From an uncultured Oscillospiraceae bacterium (GTDB lineage Bacteria; Bacillota; Clostridia; Oscillospirales; Oscillospiraceae), in NCBI GenBank assembly GCA_959022875.1, contig CAUFAM010000107.1, forward strand, positions 1 to 5,341: a DNA stretch of 5,341 nt, in the 5' to 3' direction. Under the pieces are notes generated by a model that worked only from the letters and a program-made list of their open reading frames with translations, had not been told where the DNA came from and ran no database searches. Below, piece after piece: positions 4,490 to 5,341 of the stretch (the first letter of the stretch is position 1; each line of letters starts with the position of its first letter). Position numbers and translations under genes: made by a program.

Positions 4490-5341
4490 ATGAAAGATCG
4501 AAACGACCGCCAGGAGCGCCGCCGCGCCGCTCCCACTCAAACCCGCGGCACCCATTCCAAGCGCAGCATCTTCCGCCGCACCGTATTGATGATGATTCTG
4601 TGCGGAGTGGTGATGTTTATCCCGCTGGGGTGGAAGCTGTGGGACATTGCCATTGTCCACCACGACGAATATCAGCTGCGTGCCAGCAACCAGCAGACCC
4701 TGGATATGACGGTTTCCGCCTCCCGGGGGAATATTTATGACCGAAACGGAAATGTCATGGCCATGTCGGCCACTGTGTATAACCTGATTCTCTCGCCCAA
4801 TGACCTGGTCAAGAGCGTCCCTACCGAGGACGAGGAGGGCAACGAGCTCAGTGACTCCCTCTATGACGCGGCTGTTTCCGCCAAGCAGGAGCAGGTGAAG
4901 CGGGATCTGATGGCCCTCATTCCCACCCTGGACGAGGAAAAGCTGGATACACAAATCCACGCCACCAAGTACTCCTACCGGGAGGTCAAGACCAACATCG
5001 AGGAGGAGGACGCCGAGGCCATCCGGGAATACATTTCCGAAAACAAGACCTCCGCCTATCTCTACCTCATCCCCGGTACCAAGCGCTACTATCCCTACTC
5101 CAGCCTGGCGGCCCAGGCTCTGGGCTTTGTCAATGCGGACGGAGGCGCCTACGGCATTGAGGCCAAGTATAACGACCTGCTGGAGGGCACTGCCGGACGG
5201 GTGGTGACCACCAAGACGGGCAACGGCGTGGAGATGTTCAACACCTACTCGGAGTATATCGACGCCCAGAACGGCTATGATGTAACCCTGACCATTGACG
5301 CCACCATCCAGTCCTATCTGGAAAAAACCCTGGAGGAGGGG
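4490..5341 (+). CDS. Class B penicillin-binding protein, FtsI/SpoVD family (N-terminal part)
   Basis: The frame is open from the ATG at 4490 to the window end, giving the first 284 residues. A basic cytoplasmic tail (1-30, MKDRNDRQERRRAAP...) is followed by one membrane span at about 31-50. The PBP dimerisation domain then begins, with the class B signature SRGNIYDRNGNVMAMS (78-93). Further family stretches are KRYYPYSSLAAQALGFVNADG (about 198-218), GIEAKYNDLLEGTAGR (222-237) and DVTLTIDATIQ (264-274), which lead into the transpeptidase domain. The SxxK, SxN and KTG active-site motifs lie beyond the window. Class B PBPs cross-link peptidoglycan outside the membrane, at the septum for FtsI/PbpB or in spore cortex formation for SpoVD. 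Position after ftsL favours the divisome enzyme, but many Clostridia annotate this gene as spoVD, so I leave the symbol open. AAGGGGGG lies 10 nt before the ATG. Expression is probably affected by the hairpin at 4400-4460. Confidence 0.92.
   Translation, partial: MKDRNDRQERRRAAPTQTRGTHSKRSIFRRTVLMMILCGVVMFIPLGWKLWDIAIVHHDEYQLRASNQQTLDMTVSASRGNIYDRNGNVMAMSATVYNLILSPNDLVKSVPTEDEEGNELSDSLYDAAVSAKQEQVKRDLMALIPTLDEEKLDTQIHATKYSYREVKTNIEEEDAEAIREYISENKTSAYLYLIPGTKRYYPYSSLAAQALGFVNADGGAYGIEAKYNDLLEGTAGRVVTTKTGNGVEMFNTYSEYIDAQNGYDVTLTIDATIQSYLEKTLEEG

Noticed and set aside
1..5341. Mobile element, phage, CRISPR or defence system
   Set aside because: I saw no transposase or integrase, no repeat-spacer pattern and no defence-type domain. 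Apart from the sigma/anti-sigma pair, gene content is housekeeping.

Overview
The window reads as a chromosomal segment of a GC-rich Clostridia-type Firmicute. The Oscillospiraceae/Flavonifractor-like group is my best guess, inferred from the Firmicute-style division cluster, strong AAGGAGG ribosome sites, high-GC codon use and the sigma/anti-sigma gene style. No sequence here fixes the genus.

Left part, minus strand (1-1905). An ECF-type sigma factor gene (644-1201) is followed by a 20-bp-overlapping gene for a single-pass membrane protein that is probably its anti-sigma factor (663 down to 1, C-terminus outside the window). Upstream of the sigma gene is a TGAAAC-N17-CGTA motif, the form of an ECF autoregulatory promoter. 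It starts 9 bases after the T-run of the terminator that closes the next gene, a family 4 (4Fe-4S) uracil-DNA glycosylase (1333-1905). That gene has its own extended -10 promoter.

Middle (1906-2296). This is a 391-bp divergent intergenic region, very AT-rich against GC-rich flanks. It holds the glycosylase promoter, a 41-nt imperfect palindrome overlapping that promoter's -35 region, an 8-2-8 perfect palindrome, several DnaA-box-like 9-mers, an A7/T7 inverted repeat, a near-consensus vegetative promoter for mraZ, and three AGTGGAG direct repeats that look like the MraZ operator.

Right part, plus strand (2297-5341). This is the start of a division and cell wall (dcw) cluster in the usual order: mraZ, rsmH (mraW), an ftsL-like gene, then a class B penicillin-binding protein gene of the FtsI/SpoVD family cut off by the window end before its transpeptidase domain. 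The genes would act together: MraZ sets transcription of the cluster, RsmH methylates 16S rRNA, and FtsL and the PBP act in septal peptidoglycan synthesis. A 21-bp hairpin ending in TTTTT lies between ftsL and the PBP gene and may act as an attenuator or processing site.

I found no mobile element, CRISPR array, tRNA or rRNA, and no clear new multi-gene system. The most interesting items are regulatory: the intra-operon hairpin, the ECF promoter, the MraZ operator and the palindromes in the divergent region.
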